A stretch of DNA of 64,000 bases from contig NZ_JAGIXS010000006.1 of NCBI RefSeq assembly GCF_030014915.1, positions 124,001 through 188,000 of the forward strand, given 5' to 3'. Made by a program: the position numbers and the translations under genes. This document shows positions 40,356 through 49,668 of the stretch, piece by piece; within the stretch, counting starts at the first letter, position 1, and every line of letters begins with the position of its first letter. Below the pieces are notes generated by a model. That model saw nothing but the letters and a program-made list of their open reading frames with translations, was not told the origin of the DNA and searched no databases. This DNA is from Pelomonas sp. V22 (lineage in GTDB: Bacteria > Pseudomonadota > Gammaproteobacteria > Burkholderiales > Burkholderiaceae_C).

Positions 40356-41141
40356 ATGACAGCGAACAACACAAAGCCGCCCGCCCAGGCCCCGGAAGTC
40401 GAGGGCGAGGTCAGCGACAAGCAGGTCCTCGGCTGGACCCATACGGCGCGTTTCCTGACCACCGCCAGCCAGCTGGAGCACCTGCCGGCCACCGAGCTGG
40501 CCGAGATCGCCTTCGTCGGTCGCAGCAATGCCGGCAAGAGCACGGCCATCAACACCCTGGCCCAGCAAAAGCGCCTAGCCTTCGCCTCCAAGACGCCGGG
40601 CCGCACCCAGCACATCAACCTGTTCCACCTGGGCCCCAAGGACGCACCCGACGCCCTGTTCGCTGACCTGCCCGGCTACGGCTATGCCGCCGTGGCCAAG
40701 GCCGCCAAGCTGCGCTGGCAGAAGGTGATGGCCGACTACCTGGACGTGCGCCGCAGCCTCTCGGGCGTGGTGCTGATGGTCGATTCGCGCCTGGGCCTGA
40801 CCGATCTGGACAAGCAGCTCCTGCAGTTCGTCCAGCGCCGCGTGGCCAGCGGCGAGGTGCGCTTGCTGGTGCTGCTGACCAAGTCCGACAAGCTCAACCG
40901 CAAGGAGGCCGATGCCGCCCTGCGCAAGGCACAGGACGAGCTGGGCGAGCTGGCGACCGAGGAGTCCGACGTCTCGATCACCTTGTTCTCGGCGCTGAAG
41001 AAGCAGGGCGTGGCCGATGTGGCCCACATCCTGCACCAATGGGTGCGCGAACACCGCGCGGCCGAGCCCGTGGGCGACGTGCCTGAACTGGCTGAGCCCG
41101 CCGAGCCCGGCCAGCCGGACGGCGCCGTGTCACCCGCCTGA
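40356..41141 (+). CDS. engB: Ribosome biogenesis GTPase EngB/YihA
   Basis: EngB assists assembly of the large ribosomal subunit. The 261-residue protein has the G1 loop GRSNAGKST (55-63), the G3 motif DLPGYGYA and the G4 motif TKSDK. It is longer than the usual ~210 residues because of an N-terminal extension and a Pro/Glu-rich C-terminal tail (about 235-261). ATG 40356 has AGGA upstream; ATG 40329 is in frame but has no ribosome-binding site. The divergent gap with cytochrome c4 is short. Confidence 0.95.
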   Translation: MTANNTKPPAQAPEVEGEVSDKQVLGWTHTARFLTTASQLEHLPATELAEIAFVGRSNAGKSTAINTLAQQKRLAFASKTPGRTQHINLFHLGPKDAPDALFADLPGYGYAAVAKAAKLRWQKVMADYLDVRRSLSGVVLMVDSRLGLTDLDKQLLQFVQRRVASGEVRLLVLLTKSDKLNRKEADAALRKAQDELGELATEESDVSITLFSALKKQGVADVAHILHQWVREHRAAEPVGDVPELAEPAEPGQPDGAVSPA

Positions 41142-41178
41142 CAAGCCGGCCGGCCCGCGCTGCCGATACTCGGCAGCC

Positions 41179-42069
41179 ATGAGCATCGAACGCTTTGACC
41201 TGAGCCTGCCGCACGGCATCACGCTCTCCTGCCGGGCCGCCGGTGAGGAGGGCCTGCCGCGCCTCGTCTTCCTGCACGGCTTCCCCGAGGCCGCCTTCGT
41301 CTGGGACGAGCTGATGTTGGCGCTCGCCCCACGCTTCCGCTGCATCGCGCCCAACCTGCGCGGCTATGAGCGCTCCAGTCGCCCGGCCGAGGTCGAGGCC
41401 TACCGTGCCAAGCACCTGATGGCCGACGTTGCCGCGGTGATCGCTGCCACCGGCACAGGCCCGCTGGCCGCCCTCGTGGCGCACGACTGGGGCGGTGCCG
41501 TGGCCTGGAACCTGGCGGTGCAGCAGCCCACGCTGATGCAGCGCCTCGTCATCATCAACTCGCCGCACCCCGGCACCTTCCTGCGCGAGTTGCAGCAGAG
41601 CGAGGCCCAGCGTGAGGCCAGCGCCTACATGAACCGCTTGTGCGAGCTGCGGGCTGAGCAGGCTTTGGCGGCTGACGACTACGCCGCGCTCTGGCCCTTC
41701 TTCACCGAGCATGGCGGCCGGCCCTGGTTGACCGACGAGCTCAAAGCCCGCTACCGCGAAGTCTGGGACCAGGGCCTGACCGGCCCCTTGAACTACTACC
41801 GCGCTTCGCCGATGCGTCCGCCCACGGCCAGCGACCCCGCCGCCATGGCCCTGAAGTTCGCCCCCGAGTTCGTGACCGTGAAGCTGCCGACCACCGTGAT
41901 CTGGGGCCTGGACGACCGGGCCCTGCCGCCGGCCATGCTCGATGGCCTGGAGCAGTTCGTGCCGGAGCTCGATCTGCACCGCGTGCCGGGCGCCGGGCAC
42001 TGGATCGTCCATGAGCAACCAGCCTTGCTGGCCGGGCTGATCGAACAGGCCGTCAGGGCCGCCCGATGA
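41179..42069 (+). CDS. Alpha/beta hydrolase, epoxide hydrolase / haloalkane dehalogenase-like
   Basis: The 296-residue protein has the HGFPE oxyanion motif (33-37), an aspartate nucleophile (Asp103 in AHDWGG) and the late histidine in GAGHWIVHEQP. An aspartate nucleophile followed by W is typical of soluble epoxide hydrolases and dehalogenases. Substrate unknown. It is 37 bases after engB and overlaps the convergent patatin gene by 17 bases. Confidence 0.88.
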   Translation: MSIERFDLSLPHGITLSCRAAGEEGLPRLVFLHGFPEAAFVWDELMLALAPRFRCIAPNLRGYERSSRPAEVEAYRAKHLMADVAAVIAATGTGPLAALVAHDWGGAVAWNLAVQQPTLMQRLVIINSPHPGTFLRELQQSEAQREASAYMNRLCELRAEQALAADDYAALWPFFTEHGGRPWLTDELKARYREVWDQGLTGPLNYYRASPMRPPTASDPAAMALKFAPEFVTVKLPTTVIWGLDDRALPPAMLDGLEQFVPELDLHRVPGAGHWIVHEQPALLAGLIEQAVRAAR

Positions 42070-44302
42070 ACAAATAGATGTTGGTGCCGCCGCGCGGCGC
42101 GTGGCCGAGGGCGAGGTAGAGCGGGCCGAAGCCGGTGTCGGCGCCAATGAAGGCGCTCGCGGCATAGCGCAGGTTCTTGAAGCTCGCGTCGCTGCGCTGG
42201 GCCCAGGCGTTGCCGGCCTCCAGCGAGCCGCCGATGAAGAAGCCTCGCGTCAGCACCGGCGCTTCGCGCAGCCGCAGGTAGTAGGTGGCGCGGGCAAAGG
42301 CCAGGGTGTTGCCGAAGAGCTGGCCCTGCTGGTAGCCGGAGAGCTGCTGGAAGCCGCCCAGCGTGTAGGGGCCTTGCGTGGAGTCGGTCGGCTGGTTGGC
42401 CTGAAGCAGGCGCGCATGCAGGTTCAAAGTGTGGGCGCCGAGGCTGCCCACGGCCGTGCCCTGCAATTCGAAGCGGCTGAAGTGCTGGCGCCGCGTGTTG
42501 GTGCCCGCCTGCTGTCCGGTGATCGCCTCGGCCACCAGGCGGTAGCCGCGCTGCGGGAAGTTGGCGAAGTCCAGCTGGTCGATCACCGTCTTCAGCCGCA
42601 GGCCGGTTTCGCTCCAGGTCTGGCTGAACACGTCATCCGACACGTCGACGGTCAGCAGCTTGGGCGTGATGCGCCAGCGCTGGTGCGTGAGGCCGAGGCG
42701 CACTTCGCCAAGGCGCCCCCAGGGCTGACCCAGGTCCAGGCCGATCTGGCCGGACTGCCGCGCCAGCCGCGCCAGGCCCTTGCCCGTGTCGGGATCGTAG
42801 ATGTTGATCTGGCGTCGCTCCACCTCGCCCCAGCCGGAGACGAACCAGTCTTCCGAGGTCCCGAGCTTCTGGATCAAGGGGTGGTAGAGCTCGCTGTAGA
42901 AGCGTGGTGTCTGGCCCAGGGTGAGCTGGTTGCGCCATTCCGTGCCATGGTCGGTCAGCCAGTGGCGGTTGTGGCTGAGCCGCAGGTTGAACGAGCTCTC
43001 GGCAGCGAAGTCGGTCGACAGGTCGAGGCCGACGCGGAAGTAGTTCGGCCCCCAGGGCTTGTCTTCCATCAGGAACACGAGGGTGTCGCCTTCGGGGCGC
43101 TGCTCCACGTGGTAGTCCACCCGAACATAGTCGCCGGAGGAGGCAAGCTTGCGCGTGTCGCGCTCGGCCTTGGCCGGGTCGAAGATCTGGCCCGGCTGTG
43201 TTTCGAGCTGGGCCTTGAAGCGCTCGGGGTTGGTGTTGTCGCTGCCCTCGAAGGCCACGGCCTCCAGCGAGGGCGCGGCAGGCTTGCTTGGCAGGTGGGC
43301 GCTGCGCCAGCGCTGGTACTCGGCCTCGGGCAGGGCCAGCTGGCGCAGGCGAGGCAGCAGGGCCTCGGTGGCGGCCTCGCCCTGGGCGATGAAGTCGCGG
43401 CCACGCTCGAAATCGGCCGAGGTCAGCTTGCCCAGGTTGGGCGTCAGCAGGATGTCCTCGTTCCACAGGCTGGCCAGGCTGCGCTGGACGTTCTGCTCGG
43501 TGAGGATGTTGATCATCTGGCCGGTCAGGCCCACGACCGAACCCAGGGCCGAGCGGCCCGACAGCGGTGTGCCCACATTCACGGCGATCAGTTGGTCGGC
43601 ACCCATGCGGCGGGCGATGTCGACCGGCAGGTTGTTGACGAGGCCACCGTCGCCGAGGATGCGCTCGTTCCATTCGATGGGCGCGAACACGCCAGGCACG
43701 CTCATGCTGGAGCGCATGGCGAGCGCCAGATCGCCCTCGCCGACGACGACCTGCTGGCCGTCCTCCATGTTGGTGGCCACTGCGCGGAACGGGATGGGCA
43801 GCTGGTCGAACTGCTGGACCATGCGCACCGGCAGGGTGAGGCGGCGCAGCAGGGCCTCCAGGCCGCGGCTGGAGAGCGTGCCTTGCGGCGCGCGCAGCTC
43901 GCCGTCGCGCAGGCCCAGCTCCAGCAGCGGCGAGAACTCGAAGTCTTCTTCCTTGCGGCGCTGCGACAGCTCCTGGCGCTCGACACGGGCCGAGAACACG
44001 CGGCCCCAGTTGATCTGCAGGAGCTCGCGCTCCAGCTCGGTGGCCGTCATGCCGCTGGCGTAGAGGCCACCGATGATGGCACCCATCGAGGTGCCGGCAA
44101 TCAGGTCGACCGGGATGCGCTCACGCTCCAGCACCTTGAGCACACCGACGTGGGCCAGGCCGCGCGCACCACCGCCGGAAAGCACCAGGCCCAGCTTGGG
44201 GCGCTGTACCGGCGGAGGCGGGGAAGCTTGCGCGGGATCAGCCGGGCCGGCGGCTGCTGCGGCGGCGCAGGCCAGCAGCACGAGACCGACCAGGCGGCAC
44301 AT
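42053..44302 (-). CDS. Patatin-like phospholipase with POTRA and outer-membrane barrel (type Vd, PlpD-like)
   Basis: The 749-residue protein has a signal peptide (about 1-18) and a patatin domain with GGGARG (43-48), GTSMG (Ser72) and the catalytic Asp218 in DGG. A POTRA-like region (about 360-440) and a BamA/TpsB-like 16-strand barrel complete the chain, which ends in ...YLFIGRP. This is the layout of type Vd autotransporters such as PlpD, in which the lipase is held at or released from the cell surface. The ATG shares one base with the stop of the DUF1631 gene (TGATG), so both are co-translated. Confidence 0.92.
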   Translation of the reverse strand: MCRLVGLVLLACAAAAAAGPADPAQASPPPPVQRPKLGLVLSGGGARGLAHVGVLKVLERERIPVDLIAGTSMGAIIGGLYASGMTATELERELLQINWGRVFSARVERQELSQRRKEEDFEFSPLLELGLRDGELRAPQGTLSSRGLEALLRRLTLPVRMVQQFDQLPIPFRAVATNMEDGQQVVVGEGDLALAMRSSMSVPGVFAPIEWNERILGDGGLVNNLPVDIARRMGADQLIAVNVGTPLSGRSALGSVVGLTGQMINILTEQNVQRSLASLWNEDILLTPNLGKLTSADFERGRDFIAQGEAATEALLPRLRQLALPEAEYQRWRSAHLPSKPAAPSLEAVAFEGSDNTNPERFKAQLETQPGQIFDPAKAERDTRKLASSGDYVRVDYHVEQRPEGDTLVFLMEDKPWGPNYFRVGLDLSTDFAAESSFNLRLSHNRHWLTDHGTEWRNQLTLGQTPRFYSELYHPLIQKLGTSEDWFVSGWGEVERRQINIYDPDTGKGLARLARQSGQIGLDLGQPWGRLGEVRLGLTHQRWRITPKLLTVDVSDDVFSQTWSETGLRLKTVIDQLDFANFPQRGYRLVAEAITGQQAGTNTRRQHFSRFELQGTAVGSLGAHTLNLHARLLQANQPTDSTQGPYTLGGFQQLSGYQQGQLFGNTLAFARATYYLRLREAPVLTRGFFIGGSLEAGNAWAQRSDASFKNLRYAASAFIGADTGFGPLYLALGHAPRGGTNIYLFIGRP

Positions 44303-46305
44303 CAGGAACCGAGGTCCTGCATCAGGGTATCGACCGCGCGCTGCACCACCGTCTCTTCGGCGAGCGAGGTGATCAGGCCGTTGGACAGCAGCTTCTCCAG
44401 CGCGCCGCGCGTCAGCGAATGGCGGTCTTCCGCATCCTGGCCGACGAACAGGAAGAACTGGCGGCTCTCGCTGATCCAGGCGATCTGGGCGGTCAGCCAT
44501 TGGCTCTGGATGAACAGGTGGTGCCACTGGCCCACCTCCAGCCCGTCGACCCAGGCGGCCAGGGCGGCGCGCGACTCGGGGCTGTTGTCGGCATCGTAGA
44601 GCTGGGTCGGCACCGTGGGCAGGTGGCCCCGGTCGACCTGGTCATGGGCCCAGCGCGAGGGCATCTGCGATTCGCGCTCGGTCAGCAGCTGCTGCAGCAG
44701 CTCCTCGGGGCTGAGCTCGCGGTTGTCGGTGGCCTTCAGTGCAGAAACAGGCGCCACTGCGGGCTGGCCTTGCATGACGCGCTGGTGCATCTGGGCCAGC
44801 TCGTGGATCAGGGCCTGGGCCTTGGGCGCCGGCAGGGCGATGGAAGCAAAGCCCTGCTCCAGGCGCTGCACCAGGCCCGGCAGGCGGCTGCGCAGGCGCG
44901 CGAGCTCGGCCGGTGTCTTGCAGGGCTCGAGGCTGGACAGCAGCTCGTCCACGGTGTCGATGTGGGCGTGGGCCTCGGGCGCGTCGCGGCCATGCAGCAC
45001 CATGGCCTGCACGATGACATCGACCCAGGTGGTCTTGAGGAAGGCGCGCAAAGCCGGGCTGACCGGTGCGTCGATCATCTGGTCGCCGACCTGCTCGCGC
45101 AGCACCGTCGTCCATTGCTCACGCATCTGCTCGCGCTCCAGCGCGGCCAGTGCCGTGGCGCTGCGCTCGCTGCGCTGGCGGGCCTGCGAGCCGATGTGCT
45201 CGTCGACCTGGGTCAGCACCTGCTGGAACAGCTGGGCGCTGGGCGAGGGCGTGGCCACCAGCATGGACAGGCGCGACTCCATGAACTGCAGGAACTGCTG
45301 CAGGCGCTCGTCGTTCGGGTTGTCGAAGCCCATGCCATGCGAGGCCACGCGGTTGAGCAACTGCCAGGTCGGATGCTCCTGGCGCCGCAGCAGGCTGGGG
45401 TCGATGCGGGCCAGGCGCACGACCGGGATCTGCAGCCGGGCCAGCAGGGCCTTGACCGGCGGCAGCAGGCGCGGGTCAGCGAGGATCTGGTCGTACAGCC
45501 GGGTCAGCAGGTCGCCGGTGCCGCTGGCAGCGGCCGGGCTGAAATTGATGGCACCCGGCGTGGGCGGCAGCTGGGGCTCTACGGCCAGCTTCTGCGGTCG
45601 GCTGTTGACCTCGTCGACACGCCGGGCCAGGCTGTCCAGTGTGGCCGGGTTGGCCTTGCCGGCTTCGGCCAGGTGACGCATCCGCGGATCCTGACTGCTG
45701 CCGGCACCGTAGCTGGACACCATCTGGCTCAATCGCGCGGCCTGAAGCTGGCTGCAAAGCGAGGCGTAGTGGTGCTGCAGGTTCTCGGTCAGCGGGCCGG
45801 CGGCCACCTTGAGCATGGCGTAGCGGCCCTCGGCGTCGAGGCTGGTGTCGACCAGGGCGTCGTACATGGCCTGGGCGAACAGGGCCGGGCGCAGCGGGTT
45901 GTCGTCCTTGCGGACAGCGGTGCCGCCGCGCAGCGCTGCGAAGAAGTTGCCGAGCTGGTGCAGCTCGGGCTTGCACTGCTCCTCGACCGTGGAAATCAGG
46001 TGGGCGATGGCCACGTCCTGCAGGGCCTGGTGCTCGTCGACCAGGCTCAGCGCGTCCAGCGTCAGCGGCGCGGAGCGGCGCAGCGGGTCCTGGCCGCGCC
46101 GGGCAATCTCGAGCATGGGGCGCAGCACGGCTTCGAAGGTGCTGGCAAAGCGGCCGCGCTGGCGGCGCCAGCCTTCCAGCAGGGCGAAATGCTGGGGGCG
46201 CCGCTCCAGTTCATCCTGGGTGGCATCCTGGACCGCGCGGGCAAACATCGGCAGGGCGGCGAGGGTGTCGTCGACCAGGGTCTGCAGGGTTGGGGCTTGT
46301 GACAT
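44302..46305 (-). CDS. DUF1631 family protein
   Basis: A 667-residue mostly helical, cytoplasmic protein. The N-terminal region (MSQAPTLQTLVDDTLAALP) and the C-terminal block (SESRQFFLFVGQDAEDRHSLTRGALEKLL) fit DUF1631, a family of unknown function common in beta- and gammaproteobacteria. The region between (about 200-560) is rich in Gln, Leu and Ala and likely forms helical bundles. It is translationally coupled to a type Vd patatin, a pairing without an obvious reason. Confidence 0.75.
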   Translation of the reverse strand: MSQAPTLQTLVDDTLAALPMFARAVQDATQDELERRPQHFALLEGWRRQRGRFASTFEAVLRPMLEIARRGQDPLRRSAPLTLDALSLVDEHQALQDVAIAHLISTVEEQCKPELHQLGNFFAALRGGTAVRKDDNPLRPALFAQAMYDALVDTSLDAEGRYAMLKVAAGPLTENLQHHYASLCSQLQAARLSQMVSSYGAGSSQDPRMRHLAEAGKANPATLDSLARRVDEVNSRPQKLAVEPQLPPTPGAINFSPAAASGTGDLLTRLYDQILADPRLLPPVKALLARLQIPVVRLARIDPSLLRRQEHPTWQLLNRVASHGMGFDNPNDERLQQFLQFMESRLSMLVATPSPSAQLFQQVLTQVDEHIGSQARQRSERSATALAALEREQMREQWTTVLREQVGDQMIDAPVSPALRAFLKTTWVDVIVQAMVLHGRDAPEAHAHIDTVDELLSSLEPCKTPAELARLRSRLPGLVQRLEQGFASIALPAPKAQALIHELAQMHQRVMQGQPAVAPVSALKATDNRELSPEELLQQLLTERESQMPSRWAHDQVDRGHLPTVPTQLYDADNSPESRAALAAWVDGLEVGQWHHLFIQSQWLTAQIAWISESRQFFLFVGQDAEDRHSLTRGALEKLLSNGLITSLAEETVVQRAVDTLMQDLGS

Positions 46306-46440
46306 GTCTTGACTTTGACGGATGCCGCATTATGAAGTGGCCGACCACGCAAAAGCTGATGGCGCGCAAGCCCCCCCTGAGGGTGAATGGTCTGGGCGAC
46401 AGAGCATGAAATATCACCGCTTTTCGGCCGTTCCAGGCAA

Positions 46441-46470
46441 TAAAAAAGGGCCGCATTGCTGCAGCCCTTC
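46441..46470 (-). terminator. Rho-independent terminator of groESL
   Basis: On the minus strand AAGGGC...GCCCTT forms a stem interrupted by a GC pair and a loop, followed by TTTTTTA. It lies 36 bases past the groEL stop. Confidence 0.8.
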
Positions 46471-46505
46471 TTGTGCTTGAGCGTCGGATGCTCAGGCGAC
46501 GAACA

Positions 46506-48185
<1,680 letters not shown>

Positions 48186-48202
48186 TCAGCTGAGGGCAGG
48201 AA

Positions 48203-48493
48203 TTACTTCTGCACCACGGCGAAGAGGTCTTCCTCGCGCATCACCAGCAGTTCGTCGCCATCGACCTTGACGGTCTGGCCGCTGTACTTGCCGAACAGCA
48301 CGCGGTCGCCCACGTTGACGTTCAGGGCAATGAATTGACCCTTGTCGTCGCGCTTGCCCGGACCCACGGCCAGCACTTCGCCTTGATCGGGCTTTTCGGC
48401 GGCGGCGTCGGGGATGAAGATGCCAGAAGCGGTCTTGGTTTCTTGTTCGAGGCGCTTAACGATCACGCGATCGTGCAGAGGACGCAGGTTCAT
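48203..48493 (-). CDS. groES: Co-chaperonin GroES (Hsp10)
   Basis: The 96-residue GroES forms the lid of the GroEL chamber. The mobile loop ([15 protein letters not shown]) and the [16 protein letters not shown] strand region are typical. ATG 48493 follows an AGGAG-type site; the in-frame extension to 48571 enters the CIRCE region and is rejected. Confidence 0.98.
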   Translation of the reverse strand: MNLRPLHDRVIVKRLEQETKTASGIFIPDAAAEKPDQGEVLAVGPGKRDDKGQFIALNVNVGDRVLFGKYSGQTVKVDGDELLVMREEDLFAVVQK

Positions 48494-48565
48494 CACATCT
48501 CCTAGAAGGATTCTTGGGCTTTGAAAATGGAGATCCGCCAGGGCCCGGGGGCCGGGGCGGATCGT

Positions 48566-48592
48566 TAGCACTCTAGTTTGCTGAGTGCTAGC
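48566..48592. promoter_or_regulatory. CIRCE operator (HrcA-binding) of groESL
   Basis: TTAGCACTC-N9-GAGTGCTAG matches the CIRCE consensus with one changed base at the last position. It begins a few bases downstream of the predicted transcription start of groES, where HrcA would block initiation until heat shock. Confidence 0.96.
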
Positions 48593-48599
48593 AGGAGGA

Positions 48600-48628
48600 T
48601 TATAGGGTTGGCGAATCGGCTTTCAAGA
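48600..48628 (-). promoter_or_regulatory. groESL promoter
   Basis: On the minus strand CTTGAAA (48622-48628) and a perfect TATAAT (48600-48605) are separated by 16 bases. The same boxes read CTTGAAA...CCCTATAAT, close to a sigma-32 heat-shock promoter, so either sigma-70 or RpoH could use it. The CIRCE element lies immediately downstream. Confidence 0.85.
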
Positions 48629-48680
48629 GGGCCGGGTTTCTTGGACCGAGCTTTGCGGAGTTCGAATGACGCACATGGAA

Positions 48681-48735
48681 CTATGCGCAAGACGCATAGG
48701 GTTAACCCGCATGATCTAGGTAATTTCCCTAGAAT
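48681..48735 (+). promoter_or_regulatory. Cluster of three palindromes upstream of a small gene
   Basis: Within 55 bases lie CTATGCG-CAAGA-CGCATAG (48681-48699), GGGTTAACCC (48699-48708) and TCTAGG-N7-CCTAGA (48715-48733). A TAGAAT that could be a -10 box ends at 48735, 35 bases before the start codon of a 31-codon gene. The density of symmetric sites suggests tight control by one or more dimeric regulators. I cannot name them. Confidence 0.6.
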
Positions 48736-48770
48736 GGCGGCATTCGCAACGCAAAGAGGAGATAGAAAAA

Positions 48771-48866
48771 ATGGAACTGCTGATCATCACCCTGGCCCTG
48801 TCGGCCGTCGCCCTGATCGTCCAACTGAAGGACCTGGTGCAGGCGGACCTCGGCACCGCGCTGTAA
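48771..48866 (+). CDS. 31-residue predicted membrane micro-protein
   Basis: A 32-codon frame (with TAA) follows a strong AAGAGGAGAT ribosome-binding site and begins MELLIITLALSAVALIVQL. Residues 2-18 are one hydrophobic helix, followed by a short amphipathic tail KDLVQADLGTAL. A strong terminator starts 19 bases after the stop and an array of palindromes precedes it, so it is a complete, monocistronic gene unit. No family is known to me. It diverges from groESL and faces the carbamoyltransferase-like gene. Confidence 0.8.
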   Translation: MELLIITLALSAVALIVQLKDLVQADLGTAL

Positions 48867-48885
48867 GCCCCGACCAACGACGAAC

Positions 48886-48912
48886 AAGCCTCCCTAGGGA
48901 GGCTTTTTTATT
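48886..48912 (+). terminator. Rho-independent terminator of the micro-gene
   Basis: AAGCCTCCC-TA-GGGAGGCTT followed by TTTTTA is a near-ideal intrinsic terminator 19 bases after the TAA of the 31-residue gene. It may also end the convergent minus-strand gene, whose side also carries A/T bases. Confidence 0.92.
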
Positions 48913-48942
48913 GGCTGTGTGCTTTGGTGAGGCGCTTGGGCT

Positions 48943-49401
48943 TCAGCCGGTCAGCGCGCGCATCAGCAGGGCCTGGACCAGCAGATGCTCGAGCTCACTC
49001 GGGCTGCTGATCCGCAGCTCCTCGCTCCAGTCGAGCGGGCAGGCGGCCAGGCCGGCCTGGCTATCGAGCACGGGCACACCGCCGTGCTGGCGCAATTGCT
49101 CAAGCAACTCGGGCGGCAGGCCCTGGCATTCGATGGCGTCGTAGAGCCGGCCCAGCATGCGCGTGGTGGCCAGGGCGCTGGCGGGCTGCAAGAGGCCGGC
49201 ATGACTGGGTCGTATCAGCGCGACCTGGGCTCCGAGGCCCTGGGCGGCCGCGATGAAGCGGGTGGCGGCGTCCTCATCGGGGTCCTCGCTCAGCAGGCCT
49301 ATGTTCTTGCCGCGCAGCAGAATGCGCCCATGGCCGCTGGCAGCGGCATGCTGCAAGGCCTTGGCGCTGCTGAGCAGGGCGGCGAGTTCGGTGGCTGTCA
49401 T
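48943..49401 (-). CDS. Carbamoyltransferase N-domain-like protein (degenerate, stand-alone)
   Basis: The 152-residue protein resembles only the carbamoyl-phosphate domain of ornithine or aspartate carbamoyltransferase. A first helix (TATELAALLSSAKAL) is followed by LLRGKNIGLLSEDPDEDAATRF, where a catalytic enzyme would read LLKGKTLALLFEKPSTRTRVSF. Then come a GAQVALIRPS strand and RMLGRLYDAIECQGLP. The catalytic STRTR is replaced and the amino-acid-binding C-domain is missing, so catalysis is very unlikely. A regulatory or binding role is possible. This is a fold-level call by eye. An FNR-type box lies 66 bases before its ATG. Confidence 0.65.
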   Translation of the reverse strand: MTATELAALLSSAKALQHAAASGHGRILLRGKNIGLLSEDPDEDAATRFIAAAQGLGAQVALIRPSHAGLLQPASALATTRMLGRLYDAIECQGLPPELLEQLRQHGGVPVLDSQAGLAACPLDWSEELRISSPSELEHLLVQALLMRALTG

Positions 49402-49466
49402 TGGAGACTGGAGGAGGGCACGGCACATGGTTCGCCAGAATGCTAGTGAGCGGCCATCCCGGGGCG

Positions 49467-49480
49467 TTGACCGCGATCAA
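49467..49480. promoter_or_regulatory. FNR/FixK-type binding box
   Basis: TTGAC-CGCG-ATCAA matches TTGAT-N4-ATCAA with one changed base. It lies 66 bases upstream of the carbamoyltransferase-like start (minus strand) and about 190 bases upstream of a FixK-type regulator gene (plus strand), so it could serve either promoter. Confidence 0.7.
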
Positions 49481-49591
49481 CAAGCGAGCCTGCTGCAGGG
49501 AAAACCTGCCCCATCTGAGGGGTGTGCCTGTGCTGGGGCCGCCCGCTGTTACCGAGCATTTACCAAGCGCTTGCGCTTTGCTTCAAACCAG

Positions 49592-49609
49592 GCATGACGG
49601 TTGTCATGC
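49592..49609. promoter_or_regulatory. 18-bp perfect palindrome upstream of the Crp/Fnr gene
   Basis: GCATGAC-GGTT-GTCATGC lies 59 bases before the regulator start. A further GGCATGCC follows at 49614-49621. It could be an operator for autoregulation or another dimeric protein. Confidence 0.5.
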
Positions 49610-49668
49610 TGTTGGCATGCCCTTCCTAGACTGCATGCATCGACAACACCGCAACACAGGGATCCACC

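Noticed and set aside
42101-44599. An 832-codon plus-strand frame opposite the patatin gene
   Set aside because: The minus strand carries a complete type Vd protein with catalytic motifs; the plus-strand product is a Gly/Ala/Gln-rich shadow.
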